Assembly (NCBI RefSeq): GCF_000787855.1
Contig: NZ_BBPQ01000010.1
Span: 1-64,000 of the forward strand
Origin: Streptacidiphilus anmyonensis
GTDB taxonomy: Bacteria > Actinomycetota > Actinomycetes > Streptomycetales > Streptomycetaceae
DNA length: 64,000 nt
Direction of reading: 5' to 3'
Shown here: piece by piece, positions 1 through 8,652 of the stretch
Layout: every line of letters starts with the position of its first letter
Numbering within the stretch: position 1 is the stretch's first letter
Program-made: the position numbers and the translations under genes
The notes under the pieces: generated by a model
What the model was told of the DNA's origin: nothing
What the model saw: only the letters and a program-made list of their open reading frames with translations
Databases searched by the model: none

Positions 1-75
1 CGCACGTCGCGCACGCGCCAGCTCCGCCGCTGAGAAGAGCAGCAGCCGGTCCCGTTCAGTCGGAGTCAATCGCAC
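1..75 (-). CDS. ureA: Urease subunit gamma, N-terminal fragment (runs off left edge)
   Basis: Reading the minus strand from the GTG at 73-75 gives a 25-residue start beginning MRLTPTERDRLLLF and continuing SAAELARARRA. This matches the conserved N-terminus of the urease gamma subunit, part of the nickel enzyme that splits urea to ammonia and CO2. A GAGG Shine-Dalgarno core sits just upstream. The gene is cut by the window edge; ureB and ureC are expected to follow further left. Its place beside allantoin genes makes sense because allantoicase releases urea. It is too short to be in a standard ORF list, so the call rests on the recognisable N-terminal sequence. Confidence 0.85.
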   Translation of the reverse strand, partial: MRLTPTERDRLLLFSAAELARARRA

Positions 76-173
76 GGTGCCTCGCAGGTTAGGCGGTTTA
101 GAACGCCGTTCAAACGTCTCTCGCATTGAACCCCGACATTGGCCGCCTGTCCAGCCCAAGCCCCGGGAACACG

Positions 174-216
174 CGCGGGGGCACCCGCCCGGATCAGCCG
201 GACGGATGCCCCCGCG
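174..216. terminator. GC-rich hairpin downstream of galE
   Basis: A perfect 10-bp stem (CGCGGGGGCA at 174-183 with TGCCCCCGCG at 207-216) encloses a second, inner complementary stretch. It lies 24 bp beyond the galE stop on the minus strand, between galE and ureA. There is no T-tract, as is usual for actinobacterial terminators. Confidence 0.6.
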
Positions 217-239
217 ACGCGTCGGGACCCTGGCGGGGC

Positions 240-1241
240 CTACACCCCGAGCACCGCCTCGCGGTGCTCGAACCAGGCCAGGCTGTCGGAGATGCCCTGC
301 TCCAACGAGAGCTCCGGACGCCAGTCGAGCAGGCGCTCCGCCTTCTCCGTGCGGGTGAACGCGCCCGCGCTGTCGCCGGGACGCGGCGGCGCCACCTCCA
401 CCGGCAGCGCCGCTCCGGTGACCGACTCGAAGGCCCTGATCAGCTCGCGGACCGTGGTGCCCTGCCCGGTCCCGAGGTTGATCACCTCGTAGCAGTTCGG
501 GCCGTCCAGCGGCAGCACCTCGTCGAACCGCTGCACGGCGGCGACATGGGCCTGGGCGAGGTCCCAGACGTGCACGTAGTCGCGGATCCCGCTGCCGTCG
601 CGGGTGGGCCAGCCGGTGCCGGTGATCCGGAAGGGCAGGCCGTTCGCGCGGGCCTGGATCAGCTTGCCGAGCGCGTGCGAGGGCAGTGCCGCCTGGAGGC
701 CGGTGCGCAGCTGCGGGTCCGCGCCGACGGGGTTGAAGTAGCGCAGCGAGAGCACGCGCAGCGGGGTCGCCTGGGCGGCGTCCTTGAAGACGAGCTCGGT
801 GACCATCTTGGTGCGGGCGTAGGGGGAGAGCGGGTCGAGTGCGGACTCCTCGTCGACGGAGAAGTCCTCGCCGGCCGTGTAGATCGAGGCGGACGAGCTG
901 AACAGCAGGCGGTCGCAGCCGTTGCGCAGCAGGTGCTCGGTGAGCGCGATCGTCTTGGCGACGTTGACGCGGTAGTACCGCAGCGGCTGGGCCACCGAGT
1001 CCGGCACGACGATCAGCGCGGCGCAGTGGATGGCCGCGCTGATGTCGGGATGTTCCTCGAAGATCCGGTCGATGAGATCCCCGTCGCTGATGTCGCCCTC
1101 GTAGAACGCGCGGCCCCGGGTGAACTCGGCGCGTCCGGTCACCAGGTTGTCGAGCAGGACCGGGGTGATCCCGGCGTCCAGGCAGGCCGAGGCGACGGTG
1201 CTGCCGATGAAACCCGCTCCGCCGGTGATCAGGACCTTCAC
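240..1241 (-). CDS. galE: UDP-glucose 4-epimerase (GalE-type SDR)
   Basis: The 333-aa protein interconverts UDP-glucose and UDP-galactose in the cytoplasm (Leloir pathway and cell-envelope sugar supply). The NAD-binding motif GGAGFIGS is at residues 7-14, the catalytic YxxxK is Y141/K145 (SPYARTK), and the preceding FSSSASIY holds the catalytic Ser region. The length is normal for the extended SDR/GalE family. The start is a GTG with a GGAGGGG ribosome-binding site about 9 nt upstream. It stands alone, with ureA downstream on the same strand and a divergent phosphatase gene upstream. A related nucleotide-sugar epimerase specificity cannot be excluded from sequence alone. Confidence 0.9.
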   Translation of the reverse strand: MKVLITGGAGFIGSTVASACLDAGITPVLLDNLVTGRAEFTRGRAFYEGDISDGDLIDRIFEEHPDISAAIHCAALIVVPDSVAQPLRYYRVNVAKTIALTEHLLRNGCDRLLFSSSASIYTAGEDFSVDEESALDPLSPYARTKMVTELVFKDAAQATPLRVLSLRYFNPVGADPQLRTGLQAALPSHALGKLIQARANGLPFRITGTGWPTRDGSGIRDYVHVWDLAQAHVAAVQRFDEVLPLDGPNCYEVINLGTGQGTTVRELIRAFESVTGAALPVEVAPPRPGDSAGAFTRTEKAERLLDWRPELSLEQGISDSLAWFEHREAVLGV

Positions 1242-1533
1242 GTTCTCGTTCCCCTCCGTAGGTGGACGGGCGCCAGTGACGGCGCCCTCGGAAAGCCCGA
1301 CGTCCGGGGTCTCGTGATGGTTCCGTAATCGGGGAGAGATGTCGCGGTGACCGTATGGTCGGTATGTCGTGACGCAACCAGGCTTGCGTCAGCATTGCCG
1401 CTGGACGTTTCATCCGACAGGATGAAGTCCGGATATACACCCCAAGATCCACCATTCCAGCTCCGAGCTGGGACAATGGGTGAGTAGCAAGCCGCGCACA
1501 CCAGGCGCGGCCTCTTTGCAGGGCAGGAGAACG
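1242..1533. other. Divergent intergenic region, galE / SpoIIE-type phosphatase
   Basis: This 292-bp stretch carries the two divergent promoter regions. Around 1350-1373 there is a partly symmetric run (GACCGTATGGTC and a nearby GGTATGTCG). An in-frame GTG at 1480 could extend the downstream gene, but the better ribosome-binding site belongs to the ATG at 1534. I see no other gene. Confidence 0.4.
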
Positions 1534-3735
1534 ATGGCGCCTAGGACGCAGCCGCCCCGGATCCCGAGCCCCGCGCACCGCCCGCCGCAGCAGAGCCAGA
1601 CACCGGACTGGCTGGAGTCGGCGGCAGCGGCGAACGGGATCGGTTCCTGGCACTGGGACATCCGCGCCGACCGCATCGTCTGCGACCAGCGCGCCTTGGC
1701 CATCCTCGGACTCGAGGAGCTCGGCCTGCAGGCGGGTGAGCACGTGCCGGTCTGCGGGCTTCAGACGGCGGCCGCCGTGGCCGCGGTCACCGCTGACCTG
1801 GCGGAGACCACTGCGCGGCAGGCGTCGATCACCTCGGAGGAGTTCCTCGCGCTGCTGCACCCCGAGGATGCGCCGGTGGTCAGGGGCCGCGTCGAGCGGG
1901 CCGTCGCCGAGCTGGGTCAGTGCGGGGCGTACTACCGCACCCTCTTCCCCGGCGGGGAGATGCACGCCGTCCGCTTCCGCGGCCGCGTGCTGGCCGACGG
2001 GAACGGCCGCCCGACCCACATGATCGGCTTCGTCTGGGACGCCACCGTCGAGCTGCACAAGCGCCGCCGCGCCGACCAGGCCGCGTCCGTGCGCGAGGAG
2101 CGGACCCTGTTCATCCGCGAGGCCGCCAAGGGCCTCTCGGAGGCGGTGACCACCGCCGACGTCGCCCGCGTCTTCACCGAGCTGCCGCTGCCCGGCATCC
2201 CGCCGGACGGCCTGGTCCTCGCCGTGCTGGAGAGCGGGCGGATCCAGATCCTCGCCTCCTCGGGCTACGACGGAGGCTCGCGTCCGCCGCACGACCACGT
2301 GCCGCTGGACGCCGACCACCCCGCCGCACTCGCCCTGCGCACCCGCACGCCCGTCTTCCTGGCCAGCCAGCAGGAGTACCGGCAGCGGTTCCCGATGGCC
2401 TGGCCCCAGGTCGTCGGCCACCCCAAGCACGCCTGGGCGTTCCTGCCGCTGGTCGCCAGCGGGCGGCCGCTCGGCGTCTGCCTGGTCAGCTTCGACGAGG
2501 ACCGCACCCTCGACTACGAGGAGCGGACCCTGCTCAGCACCCTCGGCGGGCTGGTCGGCCAGTCACTGGCCCGGGCCCGGCTCCACGACGCCGAGCACGA
2601 GCTCGCGGCCGGCCTGCAGCGGGTGCTGCTGCCGCGACGCGTCCCGCCCGTCCCCGGCTTCGAGGCCGTGGCGCGCTATCTGCCCGCCGGCACCGGCCTG
2701 CAGATCGGCGGCGACTGGTACGACGTCGTCCCGCTGCCGAACGGCCACGTCGGCGTGGTCATCGGCGACGTCCAGGGCCATGACGTGCACGCCGCAGGCG
2801 TCATGGGCCAGCTGCGGATCGCGCTGCGCGCCTACGCGGCGGAGGGCCACCCGCCGGCCGCCGTGATGACGCGGGCCGCCCGCTTCCTCGCGGACCTGGA
2901 CACCGGTCACTTCGCCACCTGCCTCTACGCGGAGGTCAATGTCGACTACGGCGCGGTCTACGCCGTCCGGGCCGGCCACCTCAACCCGCTGATCCGCCGC
3001 GCGGACGGCAGTACGGCCGTCCACCACGTCGACGGGGGCCTGCCGCTCGGCGTCGACCCCGAGCAGAGCTACCCGGTCAGCCGGTTCACGCTCGACCCCG
3101 GTGACGTCCTGCTGCTGTGCACGGACGGGCTGGTGGAGACCCGCCGGACCGGCATCGACGAGGGCATGGAGCGGCTGCGGCGCGTGGTGGGCGGCTGCAA
3201 GGACGCAGGGCTGTCGGAACTGGCCGACAAGATCGCCCGCTCCGCCGCGGACAGCGCGGAACGCGACGACGACGTGGCCCTGCTGCTGCTCCGCTGGGAG
3301 GGGTTGTCCGCCTCCCGTCCGCGTGAGCACCTGCGCCGCCGCATCGGTCAGGCGGATCTGGCCCGCATCGCCGAGGTCCGCGCGGAGCTGCGGGACGCGG
3401 TGCGGCGCTGGGGTGTCGGCGACCTCTCCGACACCGTCGAGCTGCTGGCCTCGGAGCTGGTCACCAACGCGCTGGTGCACACCGATCGTGACGCGATGCT
3501 GACCGCACGGCTCTCGCGCCAGCCCGAGGGCGGGCAGGCGCGGTTGCGGATCGAGGTCGCGGACGACTCCGACCAGTGGCCCACCCGTCGTACGCCCGGC
3601 GAGCAGGCCTCCTCCGGACGCGGGCTGATGCTCGTCGAGGCGATGAGCGACGCGTGGGGCGTCGAGCCGAACGGGACCGGCAAGCGGATGTGGTTCGAGC
3701 TGGTCTGCGAGGCCGCGGCGGAAGCTCAGCCGTAG
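1534..3735 (+). CDS. PAS-GAF-PP2C (SpoIIE) phosphatase with C-terminal HATPase
   Basis: This 733-aa multidomain regulator is of a type abundant in streptomycetes. It should dephosphorylate an anti-anti-sigma factor and may also act as an anti-sigma kinase. Domains in order: a PAS-like segment (about 25-180, GSWHWDI near the start), a GAF-like domain (about 195-345), a PP2C/SpoIIE phosphatase (about 360-580; metal motifs GGDWYD, GDVQGHD, CTDGLVE and RDDDVALL) and a HATPase_c_2 module (about 600-725; N-box ELVTNALVHT and GRGLMLVEAMSDAWG). The frame is open from a GTG at 1480, but I chose the ATG at 1534 because GGCAGGAG lies 4-5 nt upstream. The 3' end overlaps the convergent DUF2637 gene by 10 nt. 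Confidence 0.9.
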   Translation: MAPRTQPPRIPSPAHRPPQQSQTPDWLESAAAANGIGSWHWDIRADRIVCDQRALAILGLEELGLQAGEHVPVCGLQTAAAVAAVTADLAETTARQASITSEEFLALLHPEDAPVVRGRVERAVAELGQCGAYYRTLFPGGEMHAVRFRGRVLADGNGRPTHMIGFVWDATVELHKRRRADQAASVREERTLFIREAAKGLSEAVTTADVARVFTELPLPGIPPDGLVLAVLESGRIQILASSGYDGGSRPPHDHVPLDADHPAALALRTRTPVFLASQQEYRQRFPMAWPQVVGHPKHAWAFLPLVASGRPLGVCLVSFDEDRTLDYEERTLLSTLGGLVGQSLARARLHDAEHELAAGLQRVLLPRRVPPVPGFEAVARYLPAGTGLQIGGDWYDVVPLPNGHVGVVIGDVQGHDVHAAGVMGQLRIALRAYAAEGHPPAAVMTRAARFLADLDTGHFATCLYAEVNVDYGAVYAVRAGHLNPLIRRADGSTAVHHVDGGLPLGVDPEQSYPVSRFTLDPGDVLLLCTDGLVETRRTGIDEGMERLRRVVGGCKDAGLSELADKIARSAADSAERDDDVALLLLRWEGLSASRPREHLRRRIGQADLARIAEVRAELRDAVRRWGVGDLSDTVELLASELVTNALVHTDRDAMLTARLSRQPEGGQARLRIEVADDSDQWPTRRTPGEQASSGRGLMLVEAMSDAWGVEPNGTGKRMWFELVCEAAAEAQP

Positions 3736-4769
3736 AGCTTCTCGAGGTCCTTGAGCTTCTGCTCCAGGGAGTCCCAGGCGCTGGCGCGCGGGACCTTGGG
3801 CATCGCCACGGTGTCGTCCTCGGCCGTCAGGTCGAAGACGCGTTCCTGGGCCTGGGCCTGGGTTTGGGCCTGTCCCTGGGCCTGGGATTGAGGCTGGGGC
3901 CGGGCGTCCTTGCGAGCGTCGGATCGGGGGCTGTCGTCAGCCTTTATGGCGGGCTCCCCGGAGCTCACGTCGTCCTGTGCGGACCCGCCGGAACGAGGCA
4001 GCTGCGGCAAGCGGCGGCCGCCGCCCAGCGCGTGCAGCTGCGGCCGCTCGGCCTGCCGCTGCCGTACCCGGGCGCGGCGCTCCTCGCGTACCTCGTCCAC
4101 CGCCTCGTCGAGGCTGCGGACGTTCTCCAGCAGCATCAACGACCAGGCGGCGTACGTCTCGCGCGGCGCGCGCAGCCAGCGCACGACGCGGATCTGCGGC
4201 AGCGGACGCGGCACGAGGCCCTGCTCGCGCAGGGCGGCCTTACGGGTCTGCTTGAGCGCGCGGTCGAAGAGGACCGCCGCCGAGAGGGACATCCCGGCGA
4301 AGAACTGCGGCGCACCGCTGTGGTCGATGCCGCGCGGCGCGTGGACCCAGTTGAACCAGGCGGACGCGGCCGCGAACATCCAGACGAGACTGCGGGACCC
4401 CAGCGCCGCGTCACCGTGGCTGGCCTCGCGCACGGCGAGCACCGAGCAGAACATGGCCGCGCCGTCGAGCCCGAACGGCACCAGGTACTCCCACCCGCCG
4501 CTCAGGCCCAGGTTCTGCAGACCGAAACCGACCAGCCCGTGGAAGGACAGCGCCGCCGCGACGGCCGCGCAGCAGAACAGCAGCACGTAGGAGGCCGACC
4601 CGTACACGGTCTCCTTGCGCCTGCGCCGCTCCTCGCTCCGCTCCCAGCTGTCCGCGCCCTGCGCGCGCCCGGCCCGGGCCCGCAGCACGACCAGCAGCAC
4701 GGCCACCACCAGCAGCAGCAACGCGGTGAGCGTCAGAACCCACCCGAGAGCACCGTCGCTCAACCTCAT
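3726..4769 (-). CDS. DUF2637 membrane protein
   Basis: The 347-aa protein has an N-terminal membrane segment (residues about 8-32), a basic stretch, then three or four membrane segments of the DUF2637 type (about 60-170, including VLLFCCAAVAAAL and FGLDGAAMFCSVLA). DUF2637 occurs in actinobacterial SpdB-like and other membrane proteins of unknown role. The C-terminal third is hydrophilic and contains a Gln-Ala run (QPQSQAQGQAQTQAQAQ) encoded by 6-bp repeats. The ATG at 4769 is preferred over an upstream in-frame codon because GGAAGGAG lies 6 nt before it. It is convergent with, and overlaps by 10 nt, the phosphatase gene. Function unknown. Confidence 0.75.
   Translation of the reverse strand: MRLSDGALGWVLTLTALLLLVVAVLLVVLRARAGRAQGADSWERSEERRRRKETVYGSASYVLLFCCAAVAAALSFHGLVGFGLQNLGLSGGWEYLVPFGLDGAAMFCSVLAVREASHGDAALGSRSLVWMFAAASAWFNWVHAPRGIDHSGAPQFFAGMSLSAAVLFDRALKQTRKAALREQGLVPRPLPQIRVVRWLRAPRETYAAWSLMLLENVRSLDEAVDEVREERRARVRQRQAERPQLHALGGGRRLPQLPRSGGSAQDDVSSGEPAIKADDSPRSDARKDARPQPQSQAQGQAQTQAQAQERVFDLTAEDDTVAMPKVPRASAWDSLEQKLKDLEKLYG
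3846..3900. repeat. Hexanucleotide-period tract coding Gln-Ala repeats
   Basis: Six-base units close to CTGGGC recur with small changes, such as a TT or AT replacement, across about 55 bp. On the minus strand they encode alternating Gln-Ala/Gly/Ser/Thr in the DUF2637 protein. The even period and few interruptions suggest slippage-driven expansion. Confidence 0.7.
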
Positions 4770-4939
4770 CGTCGTCTCCTTCCCCCGTGGCAAACCGCCC
4801 GAGGCGGCTCCATCCTGACGGAGCAGGAGAGACGATCATGTGGATTTGGGACACATACACCAGAACGGGTGAATGCACCACCCCTGAGTCATCCACCCTC
4901 GGCCTGCCTCCGGCCGTCCGTGCCCCCGTGCCGGTGGGC

Positions 4940-5728
4940 TCAGTCCAGCGTCAGCCAGACCGGGGTGTCGGCGAAGGCGCGGGCGAGGCGGCGGGCCTCG
5001 GCGCGCAGTTGGGCGGCCTCGGCCGCCGGGGAGACGTCCGCGAGGGCGGCGAGTGCCGGGGCGATCCCGACGGCGAAGCCGGTCTGCTCGCGCAGGCGCA
5101 GGGACTCGGCGTAGCCGTGACGCGCGCCGGCGACGTTGCCGTCCTCCTGGGCGATCGCGGCCAGGTGGCGCCAGGTGTACGAGAGCAGGTGGGCGTCCTG
5201 CTGCTGCTCCGCTCCGGCGTGCGCACGCCGGTACGCGGCGCGTGCGGAGGTCGCGTCGCCCATCAGGGCGTGGGCGATCAGCCCGCGGCGGAAGTCGAGG
5301 AGGGGGCGGGCCGGGTCCTCGGGGGCGAGCAGCGCGGACGCGCGCCCCAGCGCGGCCTGCGCCTCGTCGAGGCGGTCGTGGACCTTCAACACCGTGGCGG
5401 CGTAGGCCAGGAAGCCGCGTGCGCAGGCCGCCGCCGCGCGCTCGTGGTTGTCGCGGACCGCGGCCTCGGCCGCGCGCAGCGCCGTCTCCGCGTCGTCCCA
5501 GCCCTGGCCGGTGAAGAACGCCGCCTCGATCAGCAGTTCCGCCCGTTCCAGCGCGGAGCCGGCGTCGCCGTCCAGCAGCTCCGCGGCGGCCTGCCAGCAG
5601 CCGCGGGACCGCAGCAGCCAGATCCGTCCGGCGTCGGCCGTCCGTTGCTCGGGGACGTGAGCCGTCACGGAGGACTCCGACGCGCGGGGCCGCTGCTGCT
5701 CGGACAAGGACACGCCATCGCCCCTCAC
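4940..5728 (-). CDS. TPR-like helical-repeat protein of unknown function
   Basis: This 262-aa, Ala-rich protein is mostly helical. It contains tetratricopeptide-like units, for example around ALGRASALLAPEDPARPLLD and GDATSARAAYRRAHAGAEQQ, and a late unit GNVAGARHGYAESLRLREQTG. No DNA-binding domain, signal peptide or membrane segment is apparent. The layout resembles the C-terminal TPR half of streptomycete XRE or AfsR-type regulators without the HTH part. An antisense open frame covers the same region, but this frame carries the coherent repeat pattern. The gene stands between the DUF2637 gene's promoter and the zinc-ribbon gene. Confidence 0.65.
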   Translation of the reverse strand: MRGDGVSLSEQQRPRASESSVTAHVPEQRTADAGRIWLLRSRGCWQAAAELLDGDAGSALERAELLIEAAFFTGQGWDDAETALRAAEAAVRDNHERAAAACARGFLAYAATVLKVHDRLDEAQAALGRASALLAPEDPARPLLDFRRGLIAHALMGDATSARAAYRRAHAGAEQQQDAHLLSYTWRHLAAIAQEDGNVAGARHGYAESLRLREQTGFAVGIAPALAALADVSPAAEAAQLRAEARRLARAFADTPVWLTLD

Positions 5729-5803
5729 TGCGACCGCTGTCGGCCGCCGTTGGTCCGCCCTCGGTGACGGTCATTCAACACGCGGGCCGCGACCCGCGCC
5801 AGA

Positions 5804-6604
5804 TCATGGACGCGAGGAGTTACGGACCAACTCCCGTGCGGCGGTGTTGACTGCCTGCGGCATGCCCGTCAGATCAAGCTCGAAGAGGGCCACCAGCAGC
5901 TGGTCCGCCCGGTTGCGGGCCTCGAGCGAATAACCCGCGAGGGTGAACATGGCGGGGACCAGCTCGTCACCGTGAAGGGTGTTGAGCCAGAGGCACTCCA
6001 CCGCCCGCAGGTCGGCGGGCTCGGTCCAGGTGTCCACCTGGGCGACGATCGTCGGGCCGAGCAGGCAGACGCCCTCGCGGTCCTGGGAGTCGGAGACCTC
6101 CAGCTCGCCGAAGCCGAGCCACTCCAGGTAGCGCGCGGCGGCCAGCACCGCGTCGTCCGAGGTACGGACGGGGTGGGGCAGGAACGGCTTGCGGGCGAGG
6201 GCGCGCGGCGGCTGCACCGGGCGCCCGGACGCGACCGGCGCGGGCGCCGGCGGCACCGGCCCGGGGGAGACCGGACGCACCGGCTGCACGGGCTGCACCG
6301 GAGCCGGTCCGCCGACCGGGCCGACCGTGCGCGGGCGGCCGCCGGTGTCGACCGGCAGGCGCACCGTCGCCCCGCAGGCGCAGGTGAACTCGGGCTGCGG
6401 CCACTGCTCGGAGCGCCCGCAGGAGGGGCAGCGCATGCTCAGCCAGGAGTCCTCCCAGGAGCGGAACCGCACCTGCACCGGGACCCCGCCCTGCAGCAGC
6501 GGGATCTTCAGCGCCGCCCCGCACGGGCACGGGAACACCGGCGGCTCGTACGCGTGCTCCCGCCTGCAACTGGGGCAGCGGACGGGCTTGGGTGAACCTG
6601 ACAT
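5804..6604 (-). CDS. Protein with two N-terminal zinc ribbons
   Basis: The 266-aa protein starts at the ATG at 6604. It opens with two CxxC-containing zinc-ribbon units: CPSCRREH then PCPCGAA, and CPSCGRSE then TCACGAT. A Pro/Val/Arg linker (residues about 95-135) follows, then a globular C-terminal half of about 130 residues with a conserved-looking WTEPADLRAVECLWLN segment. The ribbons suggest metal binding and a protein or nucleic-acid contact, but I do not recognise the C-terminal domain. The longer in-frame extension upstream to 6874 lacks a ribosome-binding site and overlaps the moaA end, so it is rejected. Confidence 0.7.
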   Translation of the reverse strand: MSGSPKPVRCPSCRREHAYEPPVFPCPCGAALKIPLLQGGVPVQVRFRSWEDSWLSMRCPSCGRSEQWPQPEFTCACGATVRLPVDTGGRPRTVGPVGGPAPVQPVQPVRPVSPGPVPPAPAPVASGRPVQPPRALARKPFLPHPVRTSDDAVLAAARYLEWLGFGELEVSDSQDREGVCLLGPTIVAQVDTWTEPADLRAVECLWLNTLHGDELVPAMFTLAGYSLEARNRADQLLVALFELDLTGMPQAVNTAARELVRNSSRP

Positions 6605-6782
6605 GAGGGACCGTCCGTTCCTTCCGAGGCCGTGACTCGAGACGCGACAGAGCAGGACGTTGTTTATGAGACTACGCCGCAGTCGCCCTCGCGGTTCCAT
6701 GCTTCCCGATCCGGCCCGTGAGCGGAATGCCCATCCGCGCCACACTTGGGGAAGGCACAGCCTCGCGGGGCACCGGCCGGGG

Positions 6783-7793
6783 CTAGCCGCCGATGGCGGA
6801 CATCGGCCGGGCGGGACGCTGGAAATCCGCGCTGTCGATGGCATGACCTGGGCCCTTGCCGGCGATGCAGGCACGCCAGGCCGCCTCGATCCGGTCGTCG
6901 TCGGCGCCGCCGCGCAGCAGCGCGCGCAGATCGGACTCGTCCGTCGCGAAGAGGCAGTTGCGCAACTGCCCGTCCGCGGTGAGCCGGACCCGGTCGCAGC
7001 CGCCGCAGAAGGGACGGGTGACGCTGGCGATCACGCCGACGGTGGCCTCGCTGCCGTCGATCCGCCACTGCTCGGCGGGCGCGTTGTCCTCGCGCGGGAC
7101 GGGGTGCAGCGTGAAGACCGTGCCGAGGGCGGCGAGGATCTCCTCCGCGGTGACCATCCGGGCGCGGTCCCAGGCGCCCTGGGCGTCCAGCGGCATCGAC
7201 TCGATGAAGCGGAGCGCGTAGCCGTGCTCGACAGCCCAGACCGCGAGATCGGTGATCTCGTCGTCGTTGACGCCGCGCACCGGCACGGCGTTGACCTTGA
7301 CCGGAGCGAGGCCCGCCGCCTGGGCGGCGGCGAGTCCGGCGAGGACGTCCGGGAGCCGGTCGCGGCGCGTGATCGCCTGGAAGCGGTCCCGGCGCAGCGT
7401 GTCCAGGCTGACGTTGACCCGGTGCAGCCCCGCCGCGCGCAGCGCGTCGGCCTGGCGGGCGAGGCCGATGCCGTTGGTGGTGAGGGAGAGTTCCGGCGCG
7501 TCCGGCAGTACCGCGAAGGCGGCGACGAGCTCCGCCAGACCGCGCCGCAGCAGCGGCTCGCCGCCGGTCAGCCGGAGCGACCGGATGCCGAGACGGGTGG
7601 TCGCGATCCGGACCAGGCGCAGCAGTTCGTCGTCGCCGAGCACGTCCGGCTTGGGCAGCCAGTCCAGCCCCTCGGCCGGCATGCAGTACGTGCAGCGCAG
7701 GTTGCAGCGGTCGGTCAGCGAGACCCGCAGGTCGGTGTGGACCCGGCCGAAGCGGTCCAGGAGTGGGCGGGGGATCGATGAACGCTGCTGCAT
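6783..7793 (-). CDS. moaA: GTP 3',8-cyclase MoaA
   Basis: The 336-aa radical-SAM enzyme makes 3',8-cyclo-GTP, the first step of molybdenum cofactor synthesis. The N-terminal cluster motif is C30-x3-C34-x2-C37 (CNLRCTYC). SAM/GTP-binding elements (LTGGEPLLRRG) follow, and the C-terminal cluster cysteines lie in FCGGCDRVRL and RNCLF. The chain ends in Gly-Gly, which is needed for MoaA activity. The length is typical (about 330-340). The frame is open far upstream, but the domain begins at the ATG at 7793. It supports the molybdo-enzyme xanthine dehydrogenase at 37-41 kb and lies next to a divergent MocA-like gene. Confidence 0.95.
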   Translation of the reverse strand: MQQRSSIPRPLLDRFGRVHTDLRVSLTDRCNLRCTYCMPAEGLDWLPKPDVLGDDELLRLVRIATTRLGIRSLRLTGGEPLLRRGLAELVAAFAVLPDAPELSLTTNGIGLARQADALRAAGLHRVNVSLDTLRRDRFQAITRRDRLPDVLAGLAAAQAAGLAPVKVNAVPVRGVNDDEITDLAVWAVEHGYALRFIESMPLDAQGAWDRARMVTAEEILAALGTVFTLHPVPREDNAPAEQWRIDGSEATVGVIASVTRPFCGGCDRVRLTADGQLRNCLFATDESDLRALLRGGADDDRIEAAWRACIAGKGPGHAIDSADFQRPARPMSAIGG

Positions 7794-7923
7794 CGGCCCA
7801 GTACAACGGCCCCGTGGCAGGCCGGTCCAGCGGGTGAAGCCCCGGTGAACACCGCAGGTCCCGGCGGCAGGCTTGTGTGATTCTCCAAGCACGGCGGGAT
7901 GGCGTACGCGCCATGCTGGGACC

Positions 7924-8535
7924 GTGGACGACGTGATCGGCCTGCTGCTGGCCGCCGGGGGCGGACGGCGCATGGGAAACCGCCCGAAAGCCCTGCTGCC
8001 GTACCGGGGACGGCCGATGGTTGAGCACGCGCTCGGGGTGCTGCGCGCGGGCGGCTGCGCGCGCGTGCGGGTCGTCCTGGGGGCCGAGGCGGCGCGGGTG
8101 CTGGCCACGGCGGATCTGGGCGACGCGGAGGTCGTGCTCAACCCCGACTGGGAGACCGGTATGGGGTCCTCGCTGCGGGCCGGTCTGACCGGACTCACCG
8201 CTGACGCGGCGCTGATCGGCCTCGTCGACACGCCCGGCGTCACCCCCGAAGCCGTCGCCCGCGTGCTCGCCTCCGGCGCGGAGCTGGCCGCCGCGAGCTA
8301 CCACGGAGAACGCGGCCACCCGGTGCTGATCGCCGCGCGGTACTTCGAGGAGGCCCGGCGGGGCGCCGTCGGCGACGCGGGCGCGCGGGCCCTGCTGCGC
8401 GCGCACGCGGGGGAGTTGCGCCTGGTGGAGTGCGGCGACGTCGCCTCGCCCGAGGATGTGGACACCGTCGAGCAGTGGGTCGGCTTGCAACTCCCTCAGG
8501 GGCGCGGGGAGCTGCGCGACAAGCCACCCGAGTAG
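7924..8535 (+). CDS. MocA/MobA-like molybdopterin nucleotidyltransferase family protein
   Basis: This 203-aa Rossmann-type NTP transferase has the signature LLLAAGGGRRMGNRPKALLP (residues about 7-26, with the catalytic Lys at about 22). It resembles the MocA/NTP_transf_3 family that cytidylates molybdopterin for xanthine-dehydrogenase-type enzymes. Divergence from moaA and the presence of xdh genes fit this role. The start is set at the GTG at 7924, where homology begins. The last 16 residues (from LQLPQGRGELRDKPPE) are encoded by the left arm of an intergenic hairpin repeat, so the native stop may have been lost or the repeat may have inserted into the 3' end. Other sugar-nucleotide transferase roles are possible. 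Confidence 0.75.
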   Translation: MDDVIGLLLAAGGGRRMGNRPKALLPYRGRPMVEHALGVLRAGGCARVRVVLGAEAARVLATADLGDAEVVLNPDWETGMGSSLRAGLTGLTADAALIGLVDTPGVTPEAVARVLASGAELAAASYHGERGHPVLIAARYFEEARRGAVGDAGARALLRAHAGELRLVECGDVASPEDVDTVEQWVGLQLPQGRGELRDKPPE

Positions 8536-8601
8536 CAGCAGCTCCGAACGCGCAGGGCCATCCGCATGCGGGTGGTTGCTCGCGCCCCTGAGGGAGTTGC
8601 A
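8486..8601. repeat. Streptomycete hairpin repeat, copy 1 (long-arm form)
   Basis: A perfect 21-bp inverted repeat (8486-8506 with 8581-8601; arm core CTCCCTCAGGGGCGCG) encloses a secondary AGCCACC/GGTGGTT stem. The 8498-8589 core matches copies at 12471 and 43171, but its right arm lacks about 12 nt (CAGTTCCCCGCG). It overlaps the end of the MocA-like gene and lies between convergent genes, so it may also act as a terminator. Confidence 0.85.
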
Positions 8602-8604
8602 CAC

Positions 8605-8643
8605 CGGCGGAGCCGCACAACGGCAGAGCCCCGCGCCCCTGGA
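8605..8643. repeat. Short repeat with CGGCGGAGCCGC and CCCCGCGCCCCTGG
   Basis: About 39 bp sharing CGGCGGAGCCGC and a terminal GCCCCGCGCCCCTGG with segments at 12596-12635 and 25544-25582. Two of the three copies lie immediately after a large hairpin repeat, so it may be a companion module of the same family. Confidence 0.6.
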
Positions 8644-8652
8644 GTCCTGCGA

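Noticed and set aside
126-1328. 400-codon plus-strand frame over galE
   Set aside because: galE on the opposite strand has NAD and YxxxK motifs and a good ribosome-binding site; this frame has neither.
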